NCBI GenBank assembly: GCA_009837445.1
Contig: VXTM01000026.1
Coordinates: 68,470-125,521 of the forward strand
Direction of reading: 5' to 3'
Source of the DNA: Acidimicrobiaceae bacterium
Lineage (GTDB): Bacteria > Actinomycetota > Acidimicrobiia > Acidimicrobiales > Aldehydirespiratoraceae
Length of the DNA stretch: 57,052 nt
The notes below the pieces were generated by a model that worked only from the letters and a program-made list of their open reading frames with translations, had not been told where the DNA came from and made no database searches. Position numbers and translations under genes: made by a program. Shown one piece after another: positions 32,023 to 39,994 of the stretch (the stretch's first letter is position 1; every line of letters begins with the position of its first letter).

Positions 32023-33798
32023 ATGCGACGACTGAGACTGATCGGTGCGATCCTCGCCCTGGCGCTGCTAGCAGCGTCCTGCGGCGACGACGGCAGCGAC
32101 GAGCCGGTATCTCAGCCGGCCGAGCCTGCGGCCGAGGGACCTTCTGCCGAGCCTGAGACCGCGGCCGAGGAGCCTGCTGAGGAGCCAGCGCCCGCTGCGG
32201 AGCCGGAGCCCGCGGCCGAGCCTGAGACCGCGGCCGAGGAGCCGGCCGATGAGGAGCCTGCTGCGGAGTCTGAGCCCGCGGCTGAGGAGCCCGCGGCCGA
32301 GGACCCGCGCCGCGGCGGCACGCTGGTCATCGCTCTCTCCGACGATCCCGGCCACTTCAACCCCGGCATAACCACCGGGTTCAACGTGCACGCCGTCACC
32401 GGATCGATCTTCAACGGCCTCGTCGAGCTGGACGACAACGCCAACCCCCACCCCGACCTGGCCGAGAGCTGGGACGTCAGCGACGACAGCACCCAGTACA
32501 CCTTCCACCTCGCCCAGGGCGTGCGCTGGCACGACGGCGAGCCCCTGACCTCCGCCGACGTGAAGTTCACCTTCGAGAACGTTCTGCTGGACTACCACTC
32601 GCGCACCAGGGGCGGTCTCAGCGGCATCCTCGAGTCGATCGACACGCCCGACGCCACCACCGTGGTATTCAACTTCACGCAGCCCTACGCGGCTCTGCTG
32701 CAGCGGCTGAACTCCACCGAGGCGCCCATACTGCCCAAGCACATCTACGAGGGCGTCGACGACGTGCAGACCGCGGACGCCAACCTCACGCCGGTGGGCA
32801 CCGGCCCGTTCAAGCTGGAGTCCTACGACATCGACAACGAGATCACGCTGGTCCGCAACGACGACTACTTCAAGGCGGGCCTGCCCTATCTCGACCGGGT
32901 CGTGATGAGGGTGATCCCCGACCAGAACACGCAGGTGCTGGCCCTCGAGGAGGGCGAGGTCGACTACATCTGGCGGGTCCCCGGCGGCGACATCGAGCGC
33001 CTCGGCAGTGACGACTCCATCACGCTGCACAACATCAACAGCGGCCCCGGCGGCGGGTTCTGCATCCCGACGCTGACCTTCAACTCGGACCGCGAGGTGT
33101 TCAGCGACCTGCGGGTCCGCCAGGCCATAGCCCACGCGGTCAACCGCGACCAGCTCGTGGCCCAGGTGCTGTTCGGCCAGGGCCGGGTGGCCACCGGGCC
33201 GATCAACAGCCAGATGGCCTTCGCCTACAGCGACGACGTGACCAGCTACCCCTACGACGTCGACCGGGCCACCGCGCTGCTCGACGAGGCCGGATACGCG
33301 TCCGGCGGGACCCGCTTCAGCATCGACCTGTTGGTTTTCAGCTTCGGGGTGTTCCCCAAGTACGCCGAGGTGATGCGGCAGAACCTCGCTGAGGTCGGGA
33401 TCGATGTGGTGGTGACGCCTCTGGACCGAAGCGCCTTCATCCCGAGGGTGTTCGGTGAGCGCGACTTCGACACCAACATCATCAGCTACTGCAACAACAC
33501 CGACCCGTCGATCGGCGTCGCCCGCATGTACATCTCCAGCAACATCGGCGACATCCCGTTCTCGAACGGCGCGGCCTACATCAACCCGGCCATCGATGTG
33601 CTGTTCGACGAAGCGGCCAGCACCCCCGACGTCGCCCGGCGGGGCGAGCTCTACGCCGAGATCCAGAGGATCCTCACCGCCGAGCTGCCGTACCTGTGGC
33701 TGGTCGAGACCCAGTTCACGGCTGGCTCCGGTGCCAACGTTCAAGGTCTCCAGGCCAACTCCGGACACGTCGCCGAGACCGCCTACTTCGAGGAGTAG
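32023..33798 (+). CDS. Family 5 solute-binding lipoprotein, probable nickel-complex binding
   Basis: A 591-aa lipoprotein: signal MRRLRLIGAILALALLAASC with lipobox LAAS-C at residue 20, then a ~75-residue Glu/Pro/Ala linker, then the DppA/OppA/NikA fold (RRGGTLVIALSDDPGHFNP; NPHPDLAESWDVSDDSTQYTFHLAQGVRWHDGEPLTSADVKFTFE; the family signature region). AAAGGA lies 7 bases before ATG 32023. Family 5 proteins bind peptides or Ni/Co chelates; the shared operator and the hydrogenase genes on both sides favour nickel, but no specific ligand residue can be named. Confidence 0.85.
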   Translation: MRRLRLIGAILALALLAASCGDDGSDEPVSQPAEPAAEGPSAEPETAAEEPAEEPAPAAEPEPAAEPETAAEEPADEEPAAESEPAAEEPAAEDPRRGGTLVIALSDDPGHFNPGITTGFNVHAVTGSIFNGLVELDDNANPHPDLAESWDVSDDSTQYTFHLAQGVRWHDGEPLTSADVKFTFENVLLDYHSRTRGGLSGILESIDTPDATTVVFNFTQPYAALLQRLNSTEAPILPKHIYEGVDDVQTADANLTPVGTGPFKLESYDIDNEITLVRNDDYFKAGLPYLDRVVMRVIPDQNTQVLALEEGEVDYIWRVPGGDIERLGSDDSITLHNINSGPGGGFCIPTLTFNSDREVFSDLRVRQAIAHAVNRDQLVAQVLFGQGRVATGPINSQMAFAYSDDVTSYPYDVDRATALLDEAGYASGGTRFSIDLLVFSFGVFPKYAEVMRQNLAEVGIDVVVTPLDRSAFIPRVFGERDFDTNIISYCNNTDPSIGVARMYISSNIGDIPFSNGAAYINPAIDVLFDEAASTPDVARRGELYAEIQRILTAELPYLWLVETQFTAGSGANVQGLQANSGHVAETAYFEE

Positions 33799-33929
33799 CG
33801 GGACAGATCACGACCCGCCGCCCCGGTCCCGGTACTTCGCGGCCGCGGCCAGGGCGGTGGGCATTTCTGCTAGAACGCGGGATCCGGGCCGCCGCCGGAG
33901 GGCGCTCGGGCCGTGGAGAGGAGGCGCTG

Positions 33930-34895
33930 GTGGTCCGGTACACCGTGAGACGCCTCCTGCAGGCCGTGCCGCTCGTGTTCGGCGCGGCGGTCGTGACCTG
34001 GATCCTGATCCACGCGGCGCCCGGCGACCCGATCGTCGCCCTCGCCGGCGAGGACGGTGACGCTGGCTACTACGCCATGATGCGGGAGCGCTTCGGGCTG
34101 GACCGCCCGCTGCACGAGCAGCTCTTCGTCTACCTGGGCCGGCTCGCTCAAGGCGACCTGGGGTTCTCGTACCGGCAGAACCGGTCCGCGGTGAGCGTGA
34201 TCCTCGACCAGCTGCCGGCCACGCTGCTGCTGATGGTCCCTGCGCTGGCCGTGGCCTCCGTCATCGGGATCAGCGTGGGAACCCTCGCTGCGGCCCGCAA
34301 GAACTCGGCGCTGGACAACACCGCCCGCACCGCGACCCTGCTGGGCCACGCGGTGCCGGTCTTCTGGCTCTCTCAAGTGCTGCTGCTGCTGTTCGCGCTG
34401 CGCTTCGACTGGTTCCCGGTCCAGGGCCGCAGCGACGCCCGGGCGGGCTACGAGGGGTTCCGGGCCCTGCTCGACGTGGGCCACCACATGGTGCTGCCCA
34501 TCGCCGCGCTGGTGACGGTGTACGTCCCGCCGATCATGCGGGTCACCAGGGCGGCGGTGATCGAGAACCTCGATGAGATGTACATACGAGCCGCCCGGGC
34601 CCGGGGCCAGTCGCGCCGCCGGGTGCTGATCCGCCACGCCCTCCCCAACGCCATGCTGCCCATAGTCACCGTGATCGGGAGCCAGATCGGCTTCATGTTC
34701 GCCGGCTCGGTCCTGGTCGAGACGGTGTTCGCCTGGCCCGGGCTCGGCCGGCTGCTGCTGAGCGCCATCCTGGCCCGCGACTTCGCCATCATCACCGCGA
34801 TGCTGCTGATGCTGTCGGTGACCATCATCTTGATGAACCTCATCACCGACCTCGTGTACTCGCTCCTGGATCCGCGGGTGCGTCATGGCACGTGA
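33930..34895 (+). CDS. ABC transporter permease, DppB/NikB type
   Basis: A 321-aa inner-membrane permease with about six helices. VRYTVRRLLQAVPLVFGAAVVTWILIHAAPGDPI is the typical N terminus and MYIRAARARGQSRRRVLIRHALPNAMLPIVTVIG the EAA loop that docks the ATPases. GTG 33930 is chosen: GGAGG lies 6 bases before it and the frame upstream is a shadow. A 130-bp gap follows the binding-protein stop; the two are still likely one transcript. Confidence 0.88.
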   Translation: MVRYTVRRLLQAVPLVFGAAVVTWILIHAAPGDPIVALAGEDGDAGYYAMMRERFGLDRPLHEQLFVYLGRLAQGDLGFSYRQNRSAVSVILDQLPATLLLMVPALAVASVIGISVGTLAAARKNSALDNTARTATLLGHAVPVFWLSQVLLLLFALRFDWFPVQGRSDARAGYEGFRALLDVGHHMVLPIAALVTVYVPPIMRVTRAAVIENLDEMYIRAARARGQSRRRVLIRHALPNAMLPIVTVIGSQIGFMFAGSVLVETVFAWPGLGRLLLSAILARDFAIITAMLLMLSVTIILMNLITDLVYSLLDPRVRHGT

Positions 34896-35832
34896 GGGGC
34901 GGGCCGCGGAGCCGGTCACGCTCAGAGAACGGGCCGCCTCCGGCCCCGGCCCGGGCCGGCCGAGAGGGTCGGACCCCGCCGGCGCCCGGGCGGCACGGGG
35001 CTCCTGGCGGCGGTTCGCGTCCAGCCCGGTGGCGGTCGTCGGGCTCGTGTTGACGGTCCTGTTCGTGCTGGTCGCCGCGCTGACCTCAGTCATCGCTCCC
35101 ACCGACCCGTTCTCGTTCGCGGGAACGCCTTTCGAGCCGCCCTCGGCCAAGCACTGGCTCGGCACCGACGACCTGGGACGCGACGTCGGTGCGGGTGTGG
35201 TCCACGGCGCCCGCACCAGCCTGTTCGTTGGGGTGGCGGTGGCTGGCGCATCGCTGGTCATAGGCACCGTCGTGGGCGGTGTGGCCGGATTCGCGGGCGG
35301 CAAGGTCGACGACCTGCTTATGCGCCTGACCGAGCTCTCGCAGGTCTTGCCCCGGTTCTTCCTGGCGCTCACGGTGGTGGCCCTGTTCGGCCCCGGTCTG
35401 ACGAACATGGTGCTCGTCTTGGCGCTGACATCATGGGAGTTGACCGCCCGGGTGTCGCGCTCGGGGGTGCTGGCCGTCAGGGAGCTCGAGTACGTCACCG
35501 CGGCCGAGGCGCTGGGCTCGTCGCCGTGGCGCAACCTGCGCACGCACGTGCTGCCCAACACGATCGCGCCGGTGGTGGCGCTGGCCTCGCTGCAGGTGGG
35601 CGGGGCCATCCTGATCGAGGCCAGCTTGAGCTTCCTGGGGCTGGGCGACCCCAACGTGATCAGTTGGGGCTACATGCTCAACAACGCGCAGTCCTTCGTG
35701 CGCCGTGCCTGGTGGATGTCGGTCTTCCCCGGCCTGGCCATCGCGGTGGCGGTACTGGGCGTCAACCTGCTGGGCGACGCCCTCAACGACTTCTGGAACC
35801 CGAGGTCCCGCTCGGGGGGAGCATCGGCATGA
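34885..35832 (+). CDS. ABC transporter permease, DppC/NikC type
   Basis: A 315-aa permease: ~45 polar N-terminal residues, then WRRFASSPVAVVGLVLTVLFVLVAALTSVIAP, the HWLGTDDLGRDVGAGVVHGARTSLFVG signature of the OppC N-terminal region, and the EAA loop LEYVTAAEALGSSPWRNLRTHVLPNTIAPVVA. Overlaps the NikB-type gene by 11 bases and the next ATPase by four (ATGA). Partners the other permease as a heterodimer. Confidence 0.9.
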   Translation: MAREGRAAEPVTLRERAASGPGPGRPRGSDPAGARAARGSWRRFASSPVAVVGLVLTVLFVLVAALTSVIAPTDPFSFAGTPFEPPSAKHWLGTDDLGRDVGAGVVHGARTSLFVGVAVAGASLVIGTVVGGVAGFAGGKVDDLLMRLTELSQVLPRFFLALTVVALFGPGLTNMVLVLALTSWELTARVSRSGVLAVRELEYVTAAEALGSSPWRNLRTHVLPNTIAPVVALASLQVGGAILIEASLSFLGLGDPNVISWGYMLNNAQSFVRRAWWMSVFPGLAIAVAVLGVNLLGDALNDFWNPRSRSGGASA

Positions 35833-36806
35833 CCGAGCCGTTGCTGAGCGTCGAAGGCCTCCGCACTCATTTCTTCGTTGAGGCCGGGGTGGTCAAAGCG
35901 GTCGACGGGGTCAGCCTTGAGATCCGGCGGGGCGAGGTCGTGGGCCTGGTGGGCGAGTCCGGATGCGGCAAGACGGTGACTTCGCTGTCGATCGCCGGCC
36001 TCATCGAACCGCCCGGGCGGATCGTCGACGGGTCGGTGCGCTTCGACGGGACCGAGTTGGTGGGAGCACCTGAGCGGGTGCTCAACTCGGTGCGAGGCCC
36101 GAGGATCGCCATGATCTTCCAGCAGCCCCGGGCCTCTCTGGACCCTGTCATGTCGGTGGGGCGCCAGATCAGTCAGGCGCTGCGGTCCGGCACCGGCATG
36201 GACCGCCCCGCTCGCCGCCGCCGGGCCGTCGAGCTGCTCAACCGGGTCGGCATCTCCGACCCCGACCGCCGGGTCAGGGAGTATCCGCACCAGCTGTCGG
36301 GCGGGATGGCTCAGCGAGTGATGATCGCCATCGCTCTGGCCGGTGAGCCCGACCTGCTTATCGCGGATGAGCCGACCACCGCGCTCGACGTCACCGTGCA
36401 GGCGCAGATTCTCGAGCTGCTGCGGGAACTCCAGGCGGCCAACGACATGGCCGTCATCCTGGTCACCCACGACCTGGGAGTGGTGGCGGAGATCGCGGAC
36501 CGGGCCGCGGTGATGTACGCCGGCCGCATCGTCGAGGAGTGCTCCGTGTCGGAGCTGTACGACGCGCCGCTGCATCCCTACACCGTCGGGCTCATGGAGT
36601 CGCGGCCGGCGGCATCGCATTCCAAGAGCCGCCTGCGGGTGATACCGGGCAGCGTGCCCGTGCCCCTCGACCTGCCGGTGGGATGCAGTTTCGCGCCCCG
36701 CTGCGAGGCGCGGTCCGCCACCAACCTGACGGTGTGCACCGAACAGGCACCCCAGTCCGTGTCGCCCCGGGACGGGCATCGCGTGAGGTGCTGGCTCCAT
36801 GGGTAG
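35829..36806 (+). CDS. ABC transporter ATPase, DppD/NikD type
   Basis: A 325-aa ATPase with Walker [13 protein letters not shown], signature [15 protein letters not shown], Walker [13 protein letters not shown] and H-loop THDLG, plus the C-terminal oligopeptide/dipeptide extension with [18 protein letters not shown], a cysteine cluster that in some members carries an Fe-S cluster. Energises the uptake of the ligand. Coupled to the permease (ATGA). Confidence 0.92.
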   Translation: MTEPLLSVEGLRTHFFVEAGVVKAVDGVSLEIRRGEVVGLVGESGCGKTVTSLSIAGLIEPPGRIVDGSVRFDGTELVGAPERVLNSVRGPRIAMIFQQPRASLDPVMSVGRQISQALRSGTGMDRPARRRRAVELLNRVGISDPDRRVREYPHQLSGGMAQRVMIAIALAGEPDLLIADEPTTALDVTVQAQILELLRELQAANDMAVILVTHDLGVVAEIADRAAVMYAGRIVEECSVSELYDAPLHPYTVGLMESRPAASHSKSRLRVIPGSVPVPLDLPVGCSFAPRCEARSATNLTVCTEQAPQSVSPRDGHRVRCWLHG

Positions 36807-37803
36807 CGCACCCGCGAACGGGCCGGCCGCCGCCGCGGAGCCGGCGCTGCTGGAGGTCACCGACCTCGTCAAGCACTACCGGATCCGCTCCCGGCAGTTG
36901 GCTCGCTCCGGGTTGTCACTCCGAGCGGTCGACGGGGTCAGCTTCCGTGTCGGCGCCGGCGAGACGCTCGGGCTGGTGGGTGAATCCGGTGGCGGCAAGA
37001 CGACGGTCGGCCTCAGCGTGCTGCGCCTCGTCCAGCCCAGCGGAGGCACGGTGAGCTTTGAGGGCCGCGACGTGCTCGCGGCCGGCCGGGTCGAGCTGAA
37101 GGCCCTCCGGCAGCGGATGCAGATCGTGTTCCAGGATCCGATCGGCGCGCTGGATCCCCGCAAGAGCGTCGGCGACAGCGTGGCCGAGGGACTGAGGATC
37201 CAGGGCCTGGCGCCGCGGGCGGAGGCGCGCCGTCGGGCCGTCGAGGTCCTCGATCGTGTGGGACTCACCCCGGCCCAGGCCCGCAGCCTGCCCCACGAAC
37301 TGTCGGGCGGCCAGCTCCAGAGGGTCGGCATCGCCCGGGCCCTGGTGCTCGATCCTCGACTCGTGGTGTGCGACGAGCCCGTGTCGGCGCTCGACGTCTC
37401 GATCCAGGCTCAGATCATCAACCTGCTGCTGGACCTCCAGGACGAGCGCGGCCTCGCCTACCTGTTCATCGCCCACGACCTGGCCCTGGTCCAGCACATC
37501 TCGGACCGGGTCGCGGTCATGTACCTGGGACGCATCGTCGAGTCGGCCCCGGCCGGGGAGTTGTTCGGCAGTCCGGCCCATCCCTACACCCGGGCGCTGC
37601 TCTCGGCTGTCCCCGCCGATCATCCCTCCGCAGCCCGGCAGCGCATGGTGCTGAGGGGCGAGATCCCCAGCGCCAGCGCGCCGATGACTGGCTGCCCGTT
37701 CGCCCCCCGATGCCCCGACGCGATGGCCAAGTGCAGCGACGAGGCGCCCCAGTTCAAAGAGATCTCCCCCGGCCGCTGGGCCGCCTGCTTCCTCAATGAC
37801 TGA
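36799..37803 (+). CDS. ABC transporter ATPase, DppF/NikE type
   Basis: A 334-aa second ATPase: Walker A GESGGGKTTVGLSVLRL, PIGALDPRKSVGDSVAEGL, signature LSGGQLQRVGIARAL, Walker B LVVCDEPVSALD, H-loop AHDLA and C-terminal CPFAPRCPDAMAKC. Overlaps the NikD-type gene by 8 bases. Completes a standard five-protein peptide/nickel importer. Its end meets the MinD-type ATPase gene. Confidence 0.92.
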   Translation: MGSAPANGPAAAAEPALLEVTDLVKHYRIRSRQLARSGLSLRAVDGVSFRVGAGETLGLVGESGGGKTTVGLSVLRLVQPSGGTVSFEGRDVLAAGRVELKALRQRMQIVFQDPIGALDPRKSVGDSVAEGLRIQGLAPRAEARRRAVEVLDRVGLTPAQARSLPHELSGGQLQRVGIARALVLDPRLVVCDEPVSALDVSIQAQIINLLLDLQDERGLAYLFIAHDLALVQHISDRVAVMYLGRIVESAPAGELFGSPAHPYTRALLSAVPADHPSAARQRMVLRGEIPSASAPMTGCPFAPRCPDAMAKCSDEAPQFKEISPGRWAACFLND

Positions 37804-37849
37804 ACTCCGATCAATGAGCGTGACGGGATCCCTGGCAGAATCGGCGTCG

Positions 37850-38626
37850 ATGATCCGGGTGGCGTTCGTGGGCAAGGGAGGCGCGGGCAAGTCGACCATC
37901 GCGGGCACGTTCGCCCGGCTGCTGGCCCGGCGAGGCCAGCCGGTGCTCGCACTGGACTCCGATCCGATGCCGGGGCTGCCCTACTCCCTGGGCGTGGGCG
38001 TGGACGACCATCCCATACCCGACGACGTGGTCGTCGCCGGCCCGGAGGGCGGACCCCGATGGGTGCTCCGTCCCGGCCTGGACGCGGCCGCCATCGTGGA
38101 CCGGTACGCGGCGCGGTGCCCCGACGGCGTCCGCTACCTGCAGTTCGGCAACCTGTGGGGCCACGTAGTGAGGCTCCAGCAGGCCCAGCACGCCTGGAGC
38201 CAGGTGGTCGAGGAACTCGACCGGGACTCGTGGCACTTGGTCGGCGACCTTCCCGGCGGCACCCGCCAGGCCATGTTCGGCTGGGGCAAGTACGCCGACA
38301 CCGTGTGCGTGGTGGTCGAGCCGACCGTCAAGTCGATGCACACGGCTAGGCGCCTCTTGACCCTCTCAGGGGCGAGGTGGGGGCCGTCGCGCCTGGTGCT
38401 CGTCGTCAACAAGGCACGCGACGGCTCCGACGCGGCCCGCGTTTCGGAGCGCCTGGGGCTGGAGGCGGCCGCGGTCGTACCCCACGACGGCACCGCCGGT
38501 CGGGCCGACCGTCGCGGCGCCGCCCCCTTGGACTCCGCTCCCGGTGGCCCGCTGGCCGGAGCCGTGGATGGCTTGGTTGACCATGTCGTGTCGCTCTACT
38601 CTCTCGGCCGGGAGGTGACGCAATGA
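37850..38626 (+). CDS. MinD/CooC-type ATPase lacking the C-x-C motif
   Basis: A 258-aa (from ATG 37850) paralogue: MIRVAFVGKGGAGKSTIAGTFARLLARRGQPVLALDSDPMPGLPYSLGV keeps Walker A and switch I; HLVGDLPGGTRQAMFGW is switch II. The segment where the others have C-x-C reads VRYLQFGNLWGHVVRLQQAQHAWSQVVEEL, with no cysteine. ATG 37796 overlaps the transporter gene and is an alternative start, but the family begins at MxR/KxAxVGKGG. The stop overlaps the start of the U-x-U gene (ATGA), so the two are made together; a heterodimer is plausible. Confidence 0.8.
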   Translation: MIRVAFVGKGGAGKSTIAGTFARLLARRGQPVLALDSDPMPGLPYSLGVGVDDHPIPDDVVVAGPEGGPRWVLRPGLDAAAIVDRYAARCPDGVRYLQFGNLWGHVVRLQQAQHAWSQVVEELDRDSWHLVGDLPGGTRQAMFGWGKYADTVCVVVEPTVKSMHTARRLLTLSGARWGPSRLVLVVNKARDGSDAARVSERLGLEAAAVVPHDGTAGRADRRGAAPLDSAPGGPLAGAVDGLVDHVVSLYSLGREVTQ

Positions 38627-39357
38627 AGATCGCCGTCGTGGGCAAGGGTGGGGCCGGCAAGACCACCACCAGCGCGGTGCTGGCCCGCACCTTGGGCCGC
38701 CGGGGCGCCCGGGTGGTCGCCCTCGACTGCGACACCAACCCCAACCTCGGCCTGTCGCTGGGGGTCGGCGACTCCGAGACCGAGCGGCTCCTGACCCTGC
38801 GCGAGGAGGTCGGCGACGGCGCAGCCGACCATGCACCGACCTGGGAGGACATCCTCGACCGCTACGGGGCCGACGCCCCCGACGGGGTGCGCCTCTCGGT
38901 GATCACCCGCATCGAGAATCCCGAGCCGGGTTGACCTTGATGCGGTCTGTCGGCCGAGCAGTTGCTCGGCTCCGTGAATGACGAGTCCACCACCGTTGTG
39001 GCCGACCTCGAGGCTGGGATAGGCACCCTGACCCGGCTGGCCAGCGCGTCGGTGGACGCCACCGTGGTGGTGGTGGAGCCGACGCTGCGCTCGATCGACG
39101 TGGCCCGCCGGGCCGTCGCGGTCGCCGACGAGCAGCGTCAGGGCCGGGTAGTGGTCGTGGCCAACAAGGTGGGAGACGACGAGGACCGGGCCCGCATCGA
39201 CGAGGCCTTCGCCGGCCGGAGGATGGTGGTGGTCCCCGACGACCCGGCAGTGGACACCGCCGACCGGCTCGGGGTGTCGCCGGTCGACCACGAGCCCGGC
39301 GCCCCCGCCGTGGCGGCATTGGAGAGCCTGGTCGAAGCACTGGGCCTTGCGAGCTGA
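38623..39357 (+). CDS. CooC-like ATPase selenoprotein with U-P-U motif (two in-frame UGAs)
   Basis: A 244-aa reading frame if UGA at 38932-38934 and 38938-38940 are read as selenocysteine. The first part has Walker A (MKIAVVGKGGAGKTTTS) and switch I (VVALDCDTNPNLGLSLG); the second has switch II (TVVADLEAGIGTLTR) and VVVVEPTLRSIDVARR, all in one frame with no other stop. The codons give ENPEPG-U104-P-U106-C107-GLSAEQLLGS, which aligns with AAAGC103-T-C105 and ADEGC105-M-C107 of the paralogues. In CooC that C-x-C binds nickel at the dimer interface. ATG 38623 overlaps the preceding gene (ATGA). Alternative: a pseudogene with two nonsense codons. Position, SECIS-like hairpin and tRNA-Sec argue for Sec. 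Confidence 0.82.
38953..38970 (+). promoter_or_regulatory. Candidate bacterial SECIS hairpin
   Basis: GCCGAGC (38953-38959), loop AGTT, GCTCGGC (38964-38970): a perfect 7-bp stem extended by a G-U pair at 38952/38971. The loop begins 25 bases after the first UGA and 19 after the second and has G at its second position. These fit the published bacterial SECIS consensus (apical loop about 16-37 bases from the UGA with an early G). One hairpin could serve both UGAs. Confidence 0.65.
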
Positions 39358-39389
39358 CTGGACCGCTTCGCTGCTCGCAAGCGACCGGA

Positions 39390-39410
39390 CTAGATGCAGA
39401 ATGCATCTAG
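39390..39410. promoter_or_regulatory. Shared 21-bp palindrome, copy 3 (distal small membrane proteins)
   Basis: Arms ctagatgca and tgcatctag flank gaa: a perfect 9-bp inverted repeat, the best of the three copies. It lies 41 bases before ATG 39451 and just after the U-x-U ATPase gene, so the two small genes probably have their own regulated promoter. Confidence 0.72.
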
Positions 39411-39450
39411 GCGCGACTATGATCGCCCCAGCGCACACGGGGAGATGACT

Positions 39451-39699
39451 ATGTGGCTCTGGTGGATCGGCAACGCGGTACTGCTGCTGGCTGTGGTGCC
39501 GGTCGTGCTGCTGCTGGCCAACCGGGTGATCAGGCCCGCGCTGGAGATCAAGCGCTACGCCGAAGACATCCTCGAGCACGGGCTCGGGCTGGACCAGAAC
39601 CTCGAGCCGCTGCCGGCGGTGGCCGACACCCGCGACCTGGTCTCCGCGGCGAAGGGCCTGGCCGTGCGCTACGTCGGCGCAGCGGGGCCGCTGCTATGA
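39451..39699 (+). CDS. Small single-pass membrane protein (paralogue of 21729)
   Basis: An 82-aa protein: N-terminal helix WLWWIGNAVLLLAVVPVVLLLAN, then RVIRPALEIKRYAEDILEHGLGLDQNLEPLPAVADTRDLVSAAKGLAVRYVGAAGPLL. GGGGAG lies 6 bases before ATG 39451 (an ATG at 39445 abuts the site and is less likely). The tail aligns with the first small protein of the hydrogenase operon. It is controlled by the best copy of the shared palindrome, so it belongs to the same regulon. Confidence 0.75.
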   Translation: MWLWWIGNAVLLLAVVPVVLLLANRVIRPALEIKRYAEDILEHGLGLDQNLEPLPAVADTRDLVSAAKGLAVRYVGAAGPLL

Positions 39700-39715
39700 C
39701 CGGAGGAGCCGTCTG

Positions 39716-39976
39716 ATGCCTGCCGCAGCGATCGTCACCATTGTGATTGCCCTCGTTATCGCGGCCGCGCTGGCCTACTACCTGACGCGGGTGGTGATCG
39801 TGCTGCGGGCCGTCAACGACTCGCTGGGCAACATCACCTCGGGTGTGCGCTCCATAGCCCAGCGAACTGCACCGCTGGGCGAGTTGCTGACCCCGGTCAA
39901 AACCGACCTCGAGGCGGTCGCCGACACGCTCGAGGCGGTGGCGGCCAGCCTCGCCCCGGAGTCCCAGGCCAGCTAA
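39716..39976 (+). CDS. Small single-pass membrane protein (paralogue of 22261)
   Basis: An 86-aa protein with one N-terminal helix (AAIVTIVIALVIAAALAYYL) and tail VIVLRAVNDSLGNITSGVRSIAQRTAPLGELLTPVKTDLEAVADTLEAVAASL. Shares S-L-G-x-I/V-T-x-G-V-R-x-I with 22261-22524. GGAGGA precedes the start; 16 bp separate it from the preceding gene. The pair copies the order seen at 21.7 kb without the middle gene. Confidence 0.75.
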   Translation: MPAAAIVTIVIALVIAAALAYYLTRVVIVLRAVNDSLGNITSGVRSIAQRTAPLGELLTPVKTDLEAVADTLEAVAASLAPESQAS

Positions 39977-39994
39977 GGGATTATCCCGTCTAGC

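Noticed and set aside
32023..37803. Assigning nikABCDE symbols
   Set aside because: Sequence motifs do not separate nickel from peptide importers; only context and the shared operator favour nickel.
38623..38934. Reading 38623-38934 as a complete short ATPase and 38962-39357 as a separate gene
   Set aside because: Neither half is a viable ATPase, both lie in one frame, and the only interruptions are two UGAs at the paralogues' ligand cysteines. A UGA-decoded single protein explains it better, though a pseudogene is not formally excluded.
39977..39987. gggattatccc palindrome as a terminator or operator
   Set aside because: Only 5-bp arms, no T tract, and it lies between convergent gene ends; too little to support a call.
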